Positions 24,142 through 32,460 of a stretch of DNA of 64,000 bases are shown here, in pieces. This DNA comes from Streptomyces sp. NBC_01335 (lineage in GTDB: Bacteria > Actinomycetota > Actinomycetes > Streptomycetales > Streptomycetaceae), in contig NZ_CP108370.1 in the NCBI RefSeq assembly GCF_035953295.1, positions 6,247,001-6,311,000 on the forward strand, written 5' to 3'. Under the pieces are notes generated by a model that worked only from the letters and a program-made list of their open reading frames with translations, did not search any database and was not told the DNA's origin. The first letter of the stretch is position 1, and each line of letters begins with the position of its first letter. A program made the position numbers and the translations under genes.

Positions 24142-26684
24142 AGTTCGATCGCTCCGTTTCCGTCGTCGGTGACCGTGAGCGAGGCGAAGAGCCGTGCCGA
24201 CGAGAGCTTCTCCTCGACGAGGTCCGCCATCGCGCGCAGCGTCTCCGCTTCGAGCAGGTCGCCCAGGGAGACCCTGACCCCCAGGCCGTCCCAGATCCTG
24301 GCCATGACCTGGGAGGCCAGCAGCGAGTGGCCGCCCAGATGGAAGAAGCTGTCGTCGGGCCGGACCTGCGGGACGCCGAGGACGTCGCGCCAGATGGCGG
24401 CGACCTCCGTTTCGGGGTCCGCCCCTGCGGGCGGGAGGGCCGGAGCCCGTGTGCCGGGCTTCTCCGCGCCGGCGGTGGGCGGGACCGGCCAGTGGCGTAC
24501 TTCGTCGAAGGGATACGGCACGAGAGTGGTGATCCGGCCGGTGGCGGGACCGCACACCACGTCCCAGTCCACCTCGACGCCGCGCTCCCAGCTGTGGGCG
24601 ATCAGCGCGAGCCATCGGTCCCAGGAGCCGAGCGCGGCGAAGAGGTCCGGGTGCTCGCCGGACGGTTGGGGAGAGGCCGTGCCCATCACCTCGCCACGTG
24701 TCATCTCCAGCAGGGACTCGCCGGACGGCGTGTGGCCGGCGGCCGTCACGTGGCCGGAGAAACCCGAACGGACCTCGCGCACCAGGGGGCTCAACGCGGT
24801 CTCCCACAGCTCTTTCGCGAGTGAGTCGAGCAGACGCTCGCACGCGCTCAGGTCCGAGCCGGGGCGGCCCGCCTCCACGGCCCGCACGTGGAGGAGCGCG
24901 CAACGCAGTGCCGTGTCCGCGGGCATCCCCCCGGCGGCTGCCACCGCGAGGTACTCCCCCGCGCCGTGGCCCAGCAGCACGGGTACCCCGGCCAGTGCGT
25001 CGAGCGCCCACAGCGCCGAGCGGAAGAAGTCAGCGTACGGGGCACGGATGCCGGGGGTGAGCAGCGCCCGGAGCGTGGGAAGCCCCTCGGTGAATTCGGT
25101 TCCGAGCGGGGTGGACGGGAGCGAACGGGCGTCGACGGCGAGGACGAAGGGCTGCGGGGCGACCGGTCGGACCGGCTCGCGCAGCGCGGCTCCGAGGTCC
25201 GCGGCGGGTGCCAAGACCCAGGCCCGGCGCAGCGGCTTGGCGATCCGGTGGCTCTGCAGAGTCCGCGCGACGTCCGCCCGCGGCAGTTCGGCGACCCGGT
25301 CCGCCAGCCGGGTGCGCAGCCGTTCGAACGCCTCGGTGCTGTGGGCCGACACGGGGAAGATCCGCGCCCGGTCCGGCGCACGACGGGCCGGGCGTGCGGC
25401 GGGAGGCTGTTCCAGGACCACGTGCGCGTTCGTCCCACCGATGCCCAGCGCCGTGACGGCCGCGCGCCTCGGCAGCGAGGGCTGGGGCCAGGGTTGCGCA
25501 CGCCGCCCGACGCGGAGTCCGGTGCCCTCCAGCCGGATCTCGGGGTTGAGTTCCTCGTGACCGTGGGTCGGAGGGACGGTGCCCTCCCGGACGGCGAGGA
25601 CGGCCTTGACGAGTCCGGCCATGCCGGCCGCGCTGTCCAGATGACCGACCGACGACTTCACGGCTCCGACCACGCAGGGCGTGCGCACGTCGAGGAATTC
25701 CCTGGCCTCCCGGAGCGCCGCCATCTCCACGGGGTCGCCCAGGGGGGTACCCGTGCCGTGGGCTTCGACGTACCCGATGCTGCCGGGGTCCACGCCGGAG
25801 TCGGCGAGGGCCGCGATGATGACGTCGCGCTGTCCCCGGACGCTGGGCGCGGCGAAGCTCTGACGGTCGGCGCCGTCGTTGTTCAGCGCCGATCCCCGGA
25901 GGACGGCGTGGACGGTGTCGCCGTCCCGCAGCGCGTGCGCGAGCCGTTTCAGCACGACGACACCCACACCGCTGCCCGGTACCGTCCCCGAGGCGCGCCG
26001 GTCGAAGGGGCGCAGTTCGCCGTCGGGCGAGGCGACGCCGCCTGCCGTGGCGTGGTAACCGTGGTGCAGCGGCAGACGCAGGGAGACGGCTCCGGCGAGC
26101 GCGACGTCGCAGTCGCCCGCCAGCAGGCTCCCGCGGGCCAGGTGGACGGCGGCCAGCGAGGTCGAGCAGAGGCTGCTGACGAAGACGCTCGGTCCGTGCA
26201 GGTCGAGGTGGTAGGAGACGCGCAACGGCAGAGTGGACGGACTGTCCGGGACGGCCGCACGGCCCTGGTGGTCCGGCAGCCCGGCGTACCGGTTCTCCCC
26301 GCTGCCGCAGAAGACACCGACGTTCCGGCTCCCCGCCCCCGTCCAGCCGGCGTGCTCCAGGGCGCGCACGGCCTCCTGGAGGAAGAGCCGCTGCTGGGGG
26401 TCCATCGAGGTGGCTTCGGCGGGTGAGACGCCGAAGAAGCCCGCGTCGAAGAGGTCGAAGTCGTCGAGCGTGCCGGAGACCGGAACGTAATCGGGGTGCT
26501 GGTCCGCGGGTGCGGACCCACGTTCGGACACCCCGTCCCATCCCGCCCCCACCGACGGACCGAGCGCGGAACGCCCGCTCACGAGGTTGGACCAGTACTG
26601 GTCGACGTCGCGTGCTCCAGGAAAGCGGCACGCCATTCCGATCACCGCGACGGCGCGTTCGTCCTGCTCAGCGGTCATGGTCAT
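24138..26684 (-). CDS. PKS module: KS-AT(dead)-ACP
   Basis: The 848-residue single module has KS about 11-430 with the triad Cys173 (SSLCSTS), His309 and His348; AT remnant about 510-735; and ACP with Ser787. The AT nucleophile elbow reads GHGAGEY, so the catalytic Ser is Gly574, and no FHS-type His block is visible. Extension units must therefore come from another AT, most likely the discrete enzyme at 11602. With no KR the product keeps a beta-keto group. ATG 26684 has GGAGG 6 bases upstream and overlaps the previous stop by ATGA. Confidence 0.92.
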   Translation of the reverse strand: MTMTAEQDERAVAVIGMACRFPGARDVDQYWSNLVSGRSALGPSVGAGWDGVSERGSAPADQHPDYVPVSGTLDDFDLFDAGFFGVSPAEATSMDPQQRLFLQEAVRALEHAGWTGAGSRNVGVFCGSGENRYAGLPDHQGRAAVPDSPSTLPLRVSYHLDLHGPSVFVSSLCSTSLAAVHLARGSLLAGDCDVALAGAVSLRLPLHHGYHATAGGVASPDGELRPFDRRASGTVPGSGVGVVVLKRLAHALRDGDTVHAVLRGSALNNDGADRQSFAAPSVRGQRDVIIAALADSGVDPGSIGYVEAHGTGTPLGDPVEMAALREAREFLDVRTPCVVGAVKSSVGHLDSAAGMAGLVKAVLAVREGTVPPTHGHEELNPEIRLEGTGLRVGRRAQPWPQPSLPRRAAVTALGIGGTNAHVVLEQPPAARPARRAPDRARIFPVSAHSTEAFERLRTRLADRVAELPRADVARTLQSHRIAKPLRRAWVLAPAADLGAALREPVRPVAPQPFVLAVDARSLPSTPLGTEFTEGLPTLRALLTPGIRAPYADFFRSALWALDALAGVPVLLGHGAGEYLAVAAAGGMPADTALRCALLHVRAVEAGRPGSDLSACERLLDSLAKELWETALSPLVREVRSGFSGHVTAAGHTPSGESLLEMTRGEVMGTASPQPSGEHPDLFAALGSWDRWLALIAHSWERGVEVDWDVVCGPATGRITTLVPYPFDEVRHWPVPPTAGAEKPGTRAPALPPAGADPETEVAAIWRDVLGVPQVRPDDSFFHLGGHSLLASQVMARIWDGLGVRVSLGDLLEAETLRAMADLVEEKLSSARLFASLTVTDDGNGAIEL

Positions 26685-29600
26685 CCTTTGCCTCCGGTCG
26701 GGGCGGGAACGAGGCCGGAAGTGCGGCCGGAGTCGTCGAGCGCGTCGGCCAGGGCCGCTACGGTCGGGTATTTGAACAAGTCGGTGACGGTGGCGCCGGG
26801 AGAGATGTCGGCCCGTATCCGCTGATGGAGCCTGAGGAGAGTCAGCGAACTGCCGCCCAGCGCGAACAGGCTGACGTCCCGGGGCACACGCTCCGGTGCG
26901 ACGCCCAGCACCTCGGCCCACAGCGACCGCAGACGGCCCTCGAACGCCGAGCGCGGCTCGGTCCCCGCGCCCGGTGCCCGTCCCGTCGGAGGAACCGGCA
27001 GGGCGCGGACGTCGGTCTTGCCGGTCGCGGTGACGGGAATCCGGTCGAGACGTACGAGGGTGCTGGGCAGCAGTTCGCGGGGGAGTCTCTCGGCGCAGTG
27101 CGCGAGGACGGCGTCGTCGGTGACCGCCGGATCCGCCACCAGATAGGCGACCAGAGCGTCGTCCCGGCCGGGAGGGACGGTGACGACCGCGTCGCGCACT
27201 CCGGGCAGTGCGCCGATCAGCGCTCCGAGTCCGGCGAGGTCGACGCGAATCCCGCGCACCTTGGTTTCGGTGTCCTCCCGGCCGAGGAACTCGATCGCTC
27301 CGTCAGGGCGGAAGCGAGCGAGGTCTCCCGTGCGGTACAGCAGTGTGTCCAGACCGGTGCCCGCCGGAGCGGGCACGAAGCGTTCCCGGGTCAGCTGCTC
27401 CCGGTGGGCGTAGCCGGTGGCCAACGGCAGCCCACCGAGGTGGAGTTCTCCAGTGAATCCGGGTGGAAGCAGCTGGCCGCCCCTGCCCAGCACGTACGCC
27501 TGGCCACCGCCGATCGGGCGGCCGATGGGCACCGGACGGTCCTCGTCACGCCCGTCCGGGGCGACTTCGTGGTACGTGGCGTCTATGGTCGCCTCGGTCG
27601 GCCCGTACAGGTTGACCACCCGGGCACCGGTCCTGCGGCGGGTCTCCTCGGCGACCCGGCTGCCCAGCGGCTCACCACCGACGAAGACCCATTTCAGCGC
27701 CGCGTGGTCGCCGGCGTCCGGCTCGGCCAGCACGGCCTTGAGGACGGTCGGCACGAACTGGACGACACCGACCGCGTACCGGCTCATCTCGGACAGCAAC
27801 AGGGCGGGGTCGCGGTGGGCCGAAGAAGGCGCGACGACGACCCGGGCCCCGACGGTCAGCGGAAGAAGGTACTCCCACACCGACGCGTCGAAGATCTGTG
27901 GTGTCTTGAAGTAGAAGCAGTCCTCCGGGCCGAAGCCGAAGGCGGCGGCCTTCCAGCGCAGATGGTTGGCGATCGCCCGGTGCGGGATCACCACGGTCTT
28001 GGGCAGACCGGAACTTCCCGACGTGGTGATCAGATAGGCGGGGTCCTCGCCGTGGGGTTCGGCGTCCCGGAACGGAGCGTCCGCGACGGCCTCGCACATG
28101 TCGACGACGGGGAGCCCCGTGAGCAGGGCCTCGTCGCCGGGTCCGGCGACCACGACGGCCGCCGCTCCCGCGTCCGCGAGCAGGAAAGCCCTTCGCCGCT
28201 CCGGCTGTTCGACGTCCACGGGCAAGAAGGCCAGACCACTGCGGAGTACGGCCAGCACCGCCGTGACGAATCGCGCCGATCGCGGCAGGCAGATCGCCAC
28301 GACGCTTCCGGCCGGCAGCCCGAGCGCCGTCAGAGCGGCGCCCAGGGCGCGACTGTCGGCCTCGAGTTCCCGGTACGTCGTCTCCCGGCCGTCCGCCACC
28401 AGTGCCACCGCGCCGGGCGCCGCGGCCGCGCGCGCCGCGAAGGCGGCCGCGACATTCCACGCGGGTGCTTCGGGTACGGGAGGGTTCCACGCGCCGAGCA
28501 GCAGCGAGCGGTCGTCCTCACCGGTCAGTTCCACCGCCGTGGCCGGTCCGTCCCAGCCACTGACGATCTGGCCGACCACCTCCTGGAACGCGGCCCCGAA
28601 CCGCCGCGCGGTCTCGGGGCCGTACGCCTCGGTGTCGTAGTCCAGCCGCGCGGTCGTGCCGGAGTTCCGCACGTAGACGCTCAGGACCAGGTCGGCCTTG
28701 TTGTGCGCCGGGCGCAGCGGGAACCACTCCACCGCGAGACCGCGCAGCCGGAGTTCCCCGGTGCCGGGCACGTTGTTGACGGAGAGCATCACCGGCGGTG
28801 AGCCGATGCCCGCCGGATGCGCCGCACGGAGGCGGGAACGGAATTTCGTCAGTGGGGCACCGTGCCGTCCCAGGCACTCCAGCATCGCTCCGTGCACCGC
28901 GCGGACGTACTCCTGGAGGCTCCGGCTCTCCTCGGGCGGACATCGGAAGGCGAGCATGTCGGTGAAGAGTCCGACGACCGGCTCGTACTCCATGCGCCGC
29001 CAGTCCACGGCCGGATAGGAGATCACCGTGTCGGTCGAGCGCAGGAAATGCCGGGTGGTGAGCGAGAGCGCGGCCATCAGCAGGGCGGTGGGGGTGGTGC
29101 CGAGCCGCTCGGCCGAGGCGGCGAGCCCCGCGGGTATCAGGACCGGCAGGGAGGAGGCGAGGGGCGGACGGGTGTCGGCCCGGGACCCCGCGGCGGCGGT
29201 GAGTCCGGACAGGCCGTCCAGGTAGGTGTGCCAGAAGTCGCCGAGCGCCTCGGCCTCCTGGGTCGCGAAGAACGCGCGCTGGTCCCGGGCGTATGCGAAG
29301 TACCGCGCTTCGACGGTGGCGGGGCCGGATGCACCGCCGTCCAGAGCCGCCGCGTACCCCGTGGCGAGATCATCGGTGATCCGTGCGACGGAGGGCGCGT
29401 CCACCACGATGTGGTCGAAGACCATCACCAGGACGTACCGCTCGGGGGCGAGGCGCAGGAGATGGGCGCGCAGGCGGCAGGCCGCGTCGGGCCCGAACGG
29501 GAGGGACACCACCCGCGCGAGCTCCTCCTCCAACGCGTTCCCGGTCACGTCGTGGACGGTGAGCACGCGGTCCGGGACCTCGCGCACCTCCTGCAGGACG

Positions 29601-29809
29601 CTCCCGTCGGGCCGGGCGCGCACGGTCACACGCAGGACCGGGTGGCGTTCCACCACGGAGCGGAAAGCCGCCTCCAGGGCTGTCGGGTCGACGGAGCCGG
29701 ACAACCGGTAGCCCACCGGGACGTTGTAGGCGTCGCTGTCGGGGCGCAGTTGCTGTGAGGCCCAGACCGCCCATTGCTGCTGGGTGAGCGGAATCCCCTC
29801 CGACGTCAC
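26681..29809 (-). CDS. NRPS: C-A(Gln)-PCP
   Basis: The 1042-residue protein is the first synthetase in the operon. The condensation domain (about 5-440) has FDHIVVDA at 131-138, keeping the catalytic second His133 but with Asp for the first His. The adenylation domain (about 450-945) has TTSGSSGLPK, LYGPTE and VTATGKTD. Its pocket reads DAWQFGLIDK, the code known for glutamine modules such as tyrocidine. A PCP (LGGSSL) follows. A condensation domain at the head of the line fits acylation of glutamine by a starter delivered from another carrier, perhaps the discrete ACP. GTG 29809 overlaps the oxygenase stop by GTGA. Confidence 0.9.
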   Translation of the reverse strand: MTSEGIPLTQQQWAVWASQQLRPDSDAYNVPVGYRLSGSVDPTALEAAFRSVVERHPVLRVTVRARPDGSVLQEVREVPDRVLTVHDVTGNALEEELARVVSLPFGPDAACRLRAHLLRLAPERYVLVMVFDHIVVDAPSVARITDDLATGYAAALDGGASGPATVEARYFAYARDQRAFFATQEAEALGDFWHTYLDGLSGLTAAAGSRADTRPPLASSLPVLIPAGLAASAERLGTTPTALLMAALSLTTRHFLRSTDTVISYPAVDWRRMEYEPVVGLFTDMLAFRCPPEESRSLQEYVRAVHGAMLECLGRHGAPLTKFRSRLRAAHPAGIGSPPVMLSVNNVPGTGELRLRGLAVEWFPLRPAHNKADLVLSVYVRNSGTTARLDYDTEAYGPETARRFGAAFQEVVGQIVSGWDGPATAVELTGEDDRSLLLGAWNPPVPEAPAWNVAAAFAARAAAAPGAVALVADGRETTYRELEADSRALGAALTALGLPAGSVVAICLPRSARFVTAVLAVLRSGLAFLPVDVEQPERRRAFLLADAGAAAVVVAGPGDEALLTGLPVVDMCEAVADAPFRDAEPHGEDPAYLITTSGSSGLPKTVVIPHRAIANHLRWKAAAFGFGPEDCFYFKTPQIFDASVWEYLLPLTVGARVVVAPSSAHRDPALLLSEMSRYAVGVVQFVPTVLKAVLAEPDAGDHAALKWVFVGGEPLGSRVAEETRRRTGARVVNLYGPTEATIDATYHEVAPDGRDEDRPVPIGRPIGGGQAYVLGRGGQLLPPGFTGELHLGGLPLATGYAHREQLTRERFVPAPAGTGLDTLLYRTGDLARFRPDGAIEFLGREDTETKVRGIRVDLAGLGALIGALPGVRDAVVTVPPGRDDALVAYLVADPAVTDDAVLAHCAERLPRELLPSTLVRLDRIPVTATGKTDVRALPVPPTGRAPGAGTEPRSAFEGRLRSLWAEVLGVAPERVPRDVSLFALGGSSLTLLRLHQRIRADISPGATVTDLFKYPTVAALADALDDSGRTSGLVPAPTGGKG

Positions 29810-30612
29810 AGAGCGACCTGGAGGGGGGAGTGGTCGCGCGCGGCCAGGAACTCCGGCCGAGGCAGGGCGCCGCCGCTCGGAGCGTTGTCCACGCTGTTGT
29901 ACGTGAAGATGGCCATCCGGCGGTCGTGCGGCGACATGTTGCTGCTCGAACCGTGCACGATCCGCGAGTCGAAGAAGAGCAGGGAACCGGGGCCGCCCGT
30001 GGCGGAGACGATGCCGCCGGCGGCGGTGAGCCGGGTGACGGTTTCCCGGTCGACCGTGTACTCCAGCTTCGCCGCCAGATGGCTCCGCCAGGACTTGTCC
30101 GCCGTGTCCTCGGCCCCCTCCACCGCGTGCAGGGTGTCGCCGTCGGCGGTGCGGTGGGATCCGGGGATGAAGAGGAGCGGGCCGTTGTGTTCGGTGGCCC
30201 CGTCCAGGAGCACTGCCACGTTGACGACCCGGGGTTCGGCCATGCCGTCCTCCCGGTTCCAGAAGGTGAAGTCCTGGTGCCATGGCCATACGTCCCCGGA
30301 GATGGCCCGCTTCGCGTTGATCTTCGACTGGTGGACGTACACGTCTCCGCCCACGATCTGGCGTGCGGGAACCAGCAGCCGCCGGTCCCTGACGAGGTCC
30401 GCGTACGGACCGGGAGCCTGGTGGCAGCCGTGCACCGCGCGGACCGTGCTGCCGTCGGCCTCGAACACCCGGCCCGGCGCTTCGGTGCCGTAGAGCGCCT
30501 CGGCCTCCTCCGCGAGCGCCTCGACGTCCGCCGGGCCCAGAACATCGGGAAGCACGAGGAAGCCGTTGTCGGCGAAGTCGAGCAGCTGGTCTTCGCTCAG
30601 GCGATGATCCAT
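29806..30612 (-). CDS. EctD/PhyH-type Fe(II)/2-oxoglutarate dioxygenase
   Basis: The 268-residue protein shows the iron triad His112, Asp114 (WHQDF) and His220 (IVHGSS), with Arg231/232 likely to bind 2-oxoglutarate. HQSKINAKRAISGD ahead of the WHQDF motif is typical of the ectoine-hydroxylase branch. It should hydroxylate a free or carrier-bound amino acid; the adjacent glutamine-type module makes glutamine a candidate, but this is inference. ATG 30612 has AAAGG 8 bases upstream and is preferred over GTG 30621. It is the first gene of the core operon, 171 bp below cluster motif copy 3. Confidence 0.88.
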   Translation of the reverse strand: MDHRLSEDQLLDFADNGFLVLPDVLGPADVEALAEEAEALYGTEAPGRVFEADGSTVRAVHGCHQAPGPYADLVRDRRLLVPARQIVGGDVYVHQSKINAKRAISGDVWPWHQDFTFWNREDGMAEPRVVNVAVLLDGATEHNGPLLFIPGSHRTADGDTLHAVEGAEDTADKSWRSHLAAKLEYTVDRETVTRLTAAGGIVSATGGPGSLLFFDSRIVHGSSSNMSPHDRRMAIFTYNSVDNAPSGGALPRPEFLAARDHSPLQVAL

Positions 30613-30670
30613 CGCATGCACCTTTCATGATCGAGGTTCGCCGGCGGCAGTCGTACCGTCGGAGCGAGCG

Positions 30671-30722
30671 GGCCCGCGGCCCCACCGGGGCCTGAGTCCC
30701 GCACGGCCCCTGGCCGCGGGCC
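30671..30722 (-). promoter_or_regulatory. Nested hairpin in leader of the core operon
   Basis: The outer arms GGCCCGCGGCC (30671-30681) and GGCCGCGGGCC (30712-30722) are perfectly complementary over 11 bp. Inside them GGGGCC (30687-30692) pairs with GGCCCC (30705-30710). It lies between motif copy 3 and the start codon at 30612, so it would form in the leader RNA. It may be an attenuator or simply a stable structure; no T run follows. Confidence 0.45.
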
Positions 30723-30783
30723 TCCTGGCGGAGCGCTGACGTCATCCTTGGTGACCGGTACGGGGCCGACAAGCTTCGACGCC

Positions 30784-30810
30784 TGGACACAACAGTCCCT
30801 GGCACGTATC
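30784..30810 (-). promoter_or_regulatory. Cluster motif, copy 3 (upstream of core operon)
   Basis: On the plus strand it reads TGGAC-AC-AACAGTCC-CTGGCACGT-ATC. It matches copy 1 at 19 and copy 2 at 20 of 27 positions. It lies 171 bp upstream of the oxygenase ATG in the same orientation as the other two copies. Confidence 0.6.
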
Positions 30811-30930
30811 GGCCACGGCGCACACCGGCCGCGCGCACGGAGGGAGCGAGGAGGGAGGGGGAGCGGGCCGCGCGGCGGAGAAAATCCCTGGTGAGGAGGG
30901 CATCCGCCGCCCATACTCGGACGGGTGTTC

Positions 30931-32460
30931 ATGACGATCAGTACGACCGGAACCCCGGAACGCCCCGCGACCGACCTCGGCTTCCTGCTGCACAAGCATC
31001 CCGACAAGGCGCAGACGTTCTCCACCTCGCACGGCACGGCGCACGTCTTCTACCCCGAGGCGTCCCCCGAGCGGTGCACGGCCGCGCTGCTGCTGGAGGT
31101 CGATCCGGTGGCACTGGTCCGGCGCGGCAAGGGCAAGGGACGGGGCGGAGCTCCCGACGCGGCGCTCGCGAGTTACGTCAACGACCGTCCGTACGCGGCC
31201 TCCTCGCTCATGTCCGTGGCCATGACGACCGTCTTCAAGTCGGCGCTGCGGGGTGACTGCCGGGCCATGCCCGACCGGGCCGACGCACCGCTGCCGCTGC
31301 GCATCGAGGTGCCCGCCCTGCCCGCGCGGGGCGGCGCCGAGCTGGTGGCGAAGCTGTTCGGACCGCTCGGCTGGACACGGGTGGACGCGGAGCCGGTACC
31401 GCTGGACGAGCGGTTCCCCGAGTGGGGGGACTCCCGTTACGTACGGCTGGTCCTGGAAGGGGAGCTGAGGCTCTCCGACGCGCTGCGCCAGCTCTACGTC
31501 CTGCTGCCGGTGCTCGACGACGCCAAGCACTACTGGGTGGCGCCGGACGAGGTGGACAAGCTGCTGCGGGCCGGGGAGGGGTGGCTCGCCGTGCACCCGG
31601 AGCACCGGCTCATCACCAGCCGTTACCTCTCGCGTCGTTGGGGGCTGACCCGCCAGGCCGAGCAGGCGCTGGAACTCGTACGCCTCGCCGAGTCCGACGA
31701 CCTCGACGTGGAGAGCGTGGACAACGCGGTGGACGAGGCCACGGACACCCCGGAGCGTCCGGTTCCGCTCGCGCAGCAGCGGCGCGAGGCGATCCTGGCA
31801 GCCCTGCACGGCGCCGGTGCGGCACGGGTGCTCGACCTCGGCTGCGGACAGGGGCAGTTGGTCCAGGCACTGCTCAAGGACGTGCGGTTCACCGAGATCC
31901 TCGGGGTCGACGTGTCGATGCGCGCGCTCACGATCGCCGCGCGCCGGCTCAGGCTGGAGCGGATGGGCGAACGGCAGTCCCGCCGGGTCGCGTTGCTGCA
32001 GGGCTCGCTCACCTACACGGACAAGCGGCTGCGGGGGTACGACGCGGCGGTGCTCAGCGAGGTCGTGGAGCACCTGGACCTGCCGAGGCTGCCCGCGCTG
32101 GAGTACGCGGTGTTCGGCTCGGCGCGCCCCCGGACGGTGCTCGTCACCACGCCGAACGTCGAGTACAACGTGCGCTTTGAGACCCTTCCGGCCGGGCACG
32201 TCCGCCACGGCGACCACCGGTTCGAGTGGACCCGGGCCGAGTTCGGCGACTGGGCCGACGGCGTGGCGGACCGCTACGGCTACACGGTCGCGTTCACCCC
32301 CGTCGGGCCGGACGACCCCGAGGTGGGACCGCCCACCCAGATGGCGGTGTTCACGCTGGCCGAGAGCGACGACGCGAGCCGCACCGGGACCGGGAGCAAG
32401 AAGAACCAGAGCATGAACCAGAGCGAGAACCAGAGAGCGAAGGAGGCGAAGGCGGCATGA
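30931..32460 (+). CDS. hen1: Hen1 3'-terminal RNA ribose 2'-O-methyltransferase
   Basis: The 509-residue bacterial Hen1 has an N-terminal bacterial-specific half followed by a SAM methyltransferase domain. DLGCGQG lies near residue 300. Metal ligands are in VVEHLD and RHGDHRFEW, and FETLPAGHVRHGD is characteristic of Hen1. It methylates the 2'-OH of the 3' end of cleaved RNA before ligation, protecting the repaired site. It is paired with Pnkp (ATGA overlap), as is usual. ATG 30931 is used; GTG 30925 is an alternative, and no strong ribosome site precedes either. The C-terminus is a short hydrophilic repeat (NQSMNQSENQ). Confidence 0.95.
   Translation: MTISTTGTPERPATDLGFLLHKHPDKAQTFSTSHGTAHVFYPEASPERCTAALLLEVDPVALVRRGKGKGRGGAPDAALASYVNDRPYAASSLMSVAMTTVFKSALRGDCRAMPDRADAPLPLRIEVPALPARGGAELVAKLFGPLGWTRVDAEPVPLDERFPEWGDSRYVRLVLEGELRLSDALRQLYVLLPVLDDAKHYWVAPDEVDKLLRAGEGWLAVHPEHRLITSRYLSRRWGLTRQAEQALELVRLAESDDLDVESVDNAVDEATDTPERPVPLAQQRREAILAALHGAGAARVLDLGCGQGQLVQALLKDVRFTEILGVDVSMRALTIAARRLRLERMGERQSRRVALLQGSLTYTDKRLRGYDAAVLSEVVEHLDLPRLPALEYAVFGSARPRTVLVTTPNVEYNVRFETLPAGHVRHGDHRFEWTRAEFGDWADGVADRYGYTVAFTPVGPDDPEVGPPTQMAVFTLAESDDASRTGTGSKKNQSMNQSENQRAKEAKAA

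Larger units (their letters stand above)
30613..30930. promoter_or_regulatory. 318-bp divergent region, core operon / hen1
   Basis: No gene is seen. The region contains a nested GC-rich hairpin (30671-30722) and cluster motif copy 3 (30784-30810), both on the side of the core operon. Just before hen1 there is a purine-rich stretch (GAGGAGGG, 30893-30900) and CATACT (30912-30917), which could be a -10 hexamer for a very short leader. The region probably separates the biosynthetic cluster from the RNA repair genes. Confidence 0.55.
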
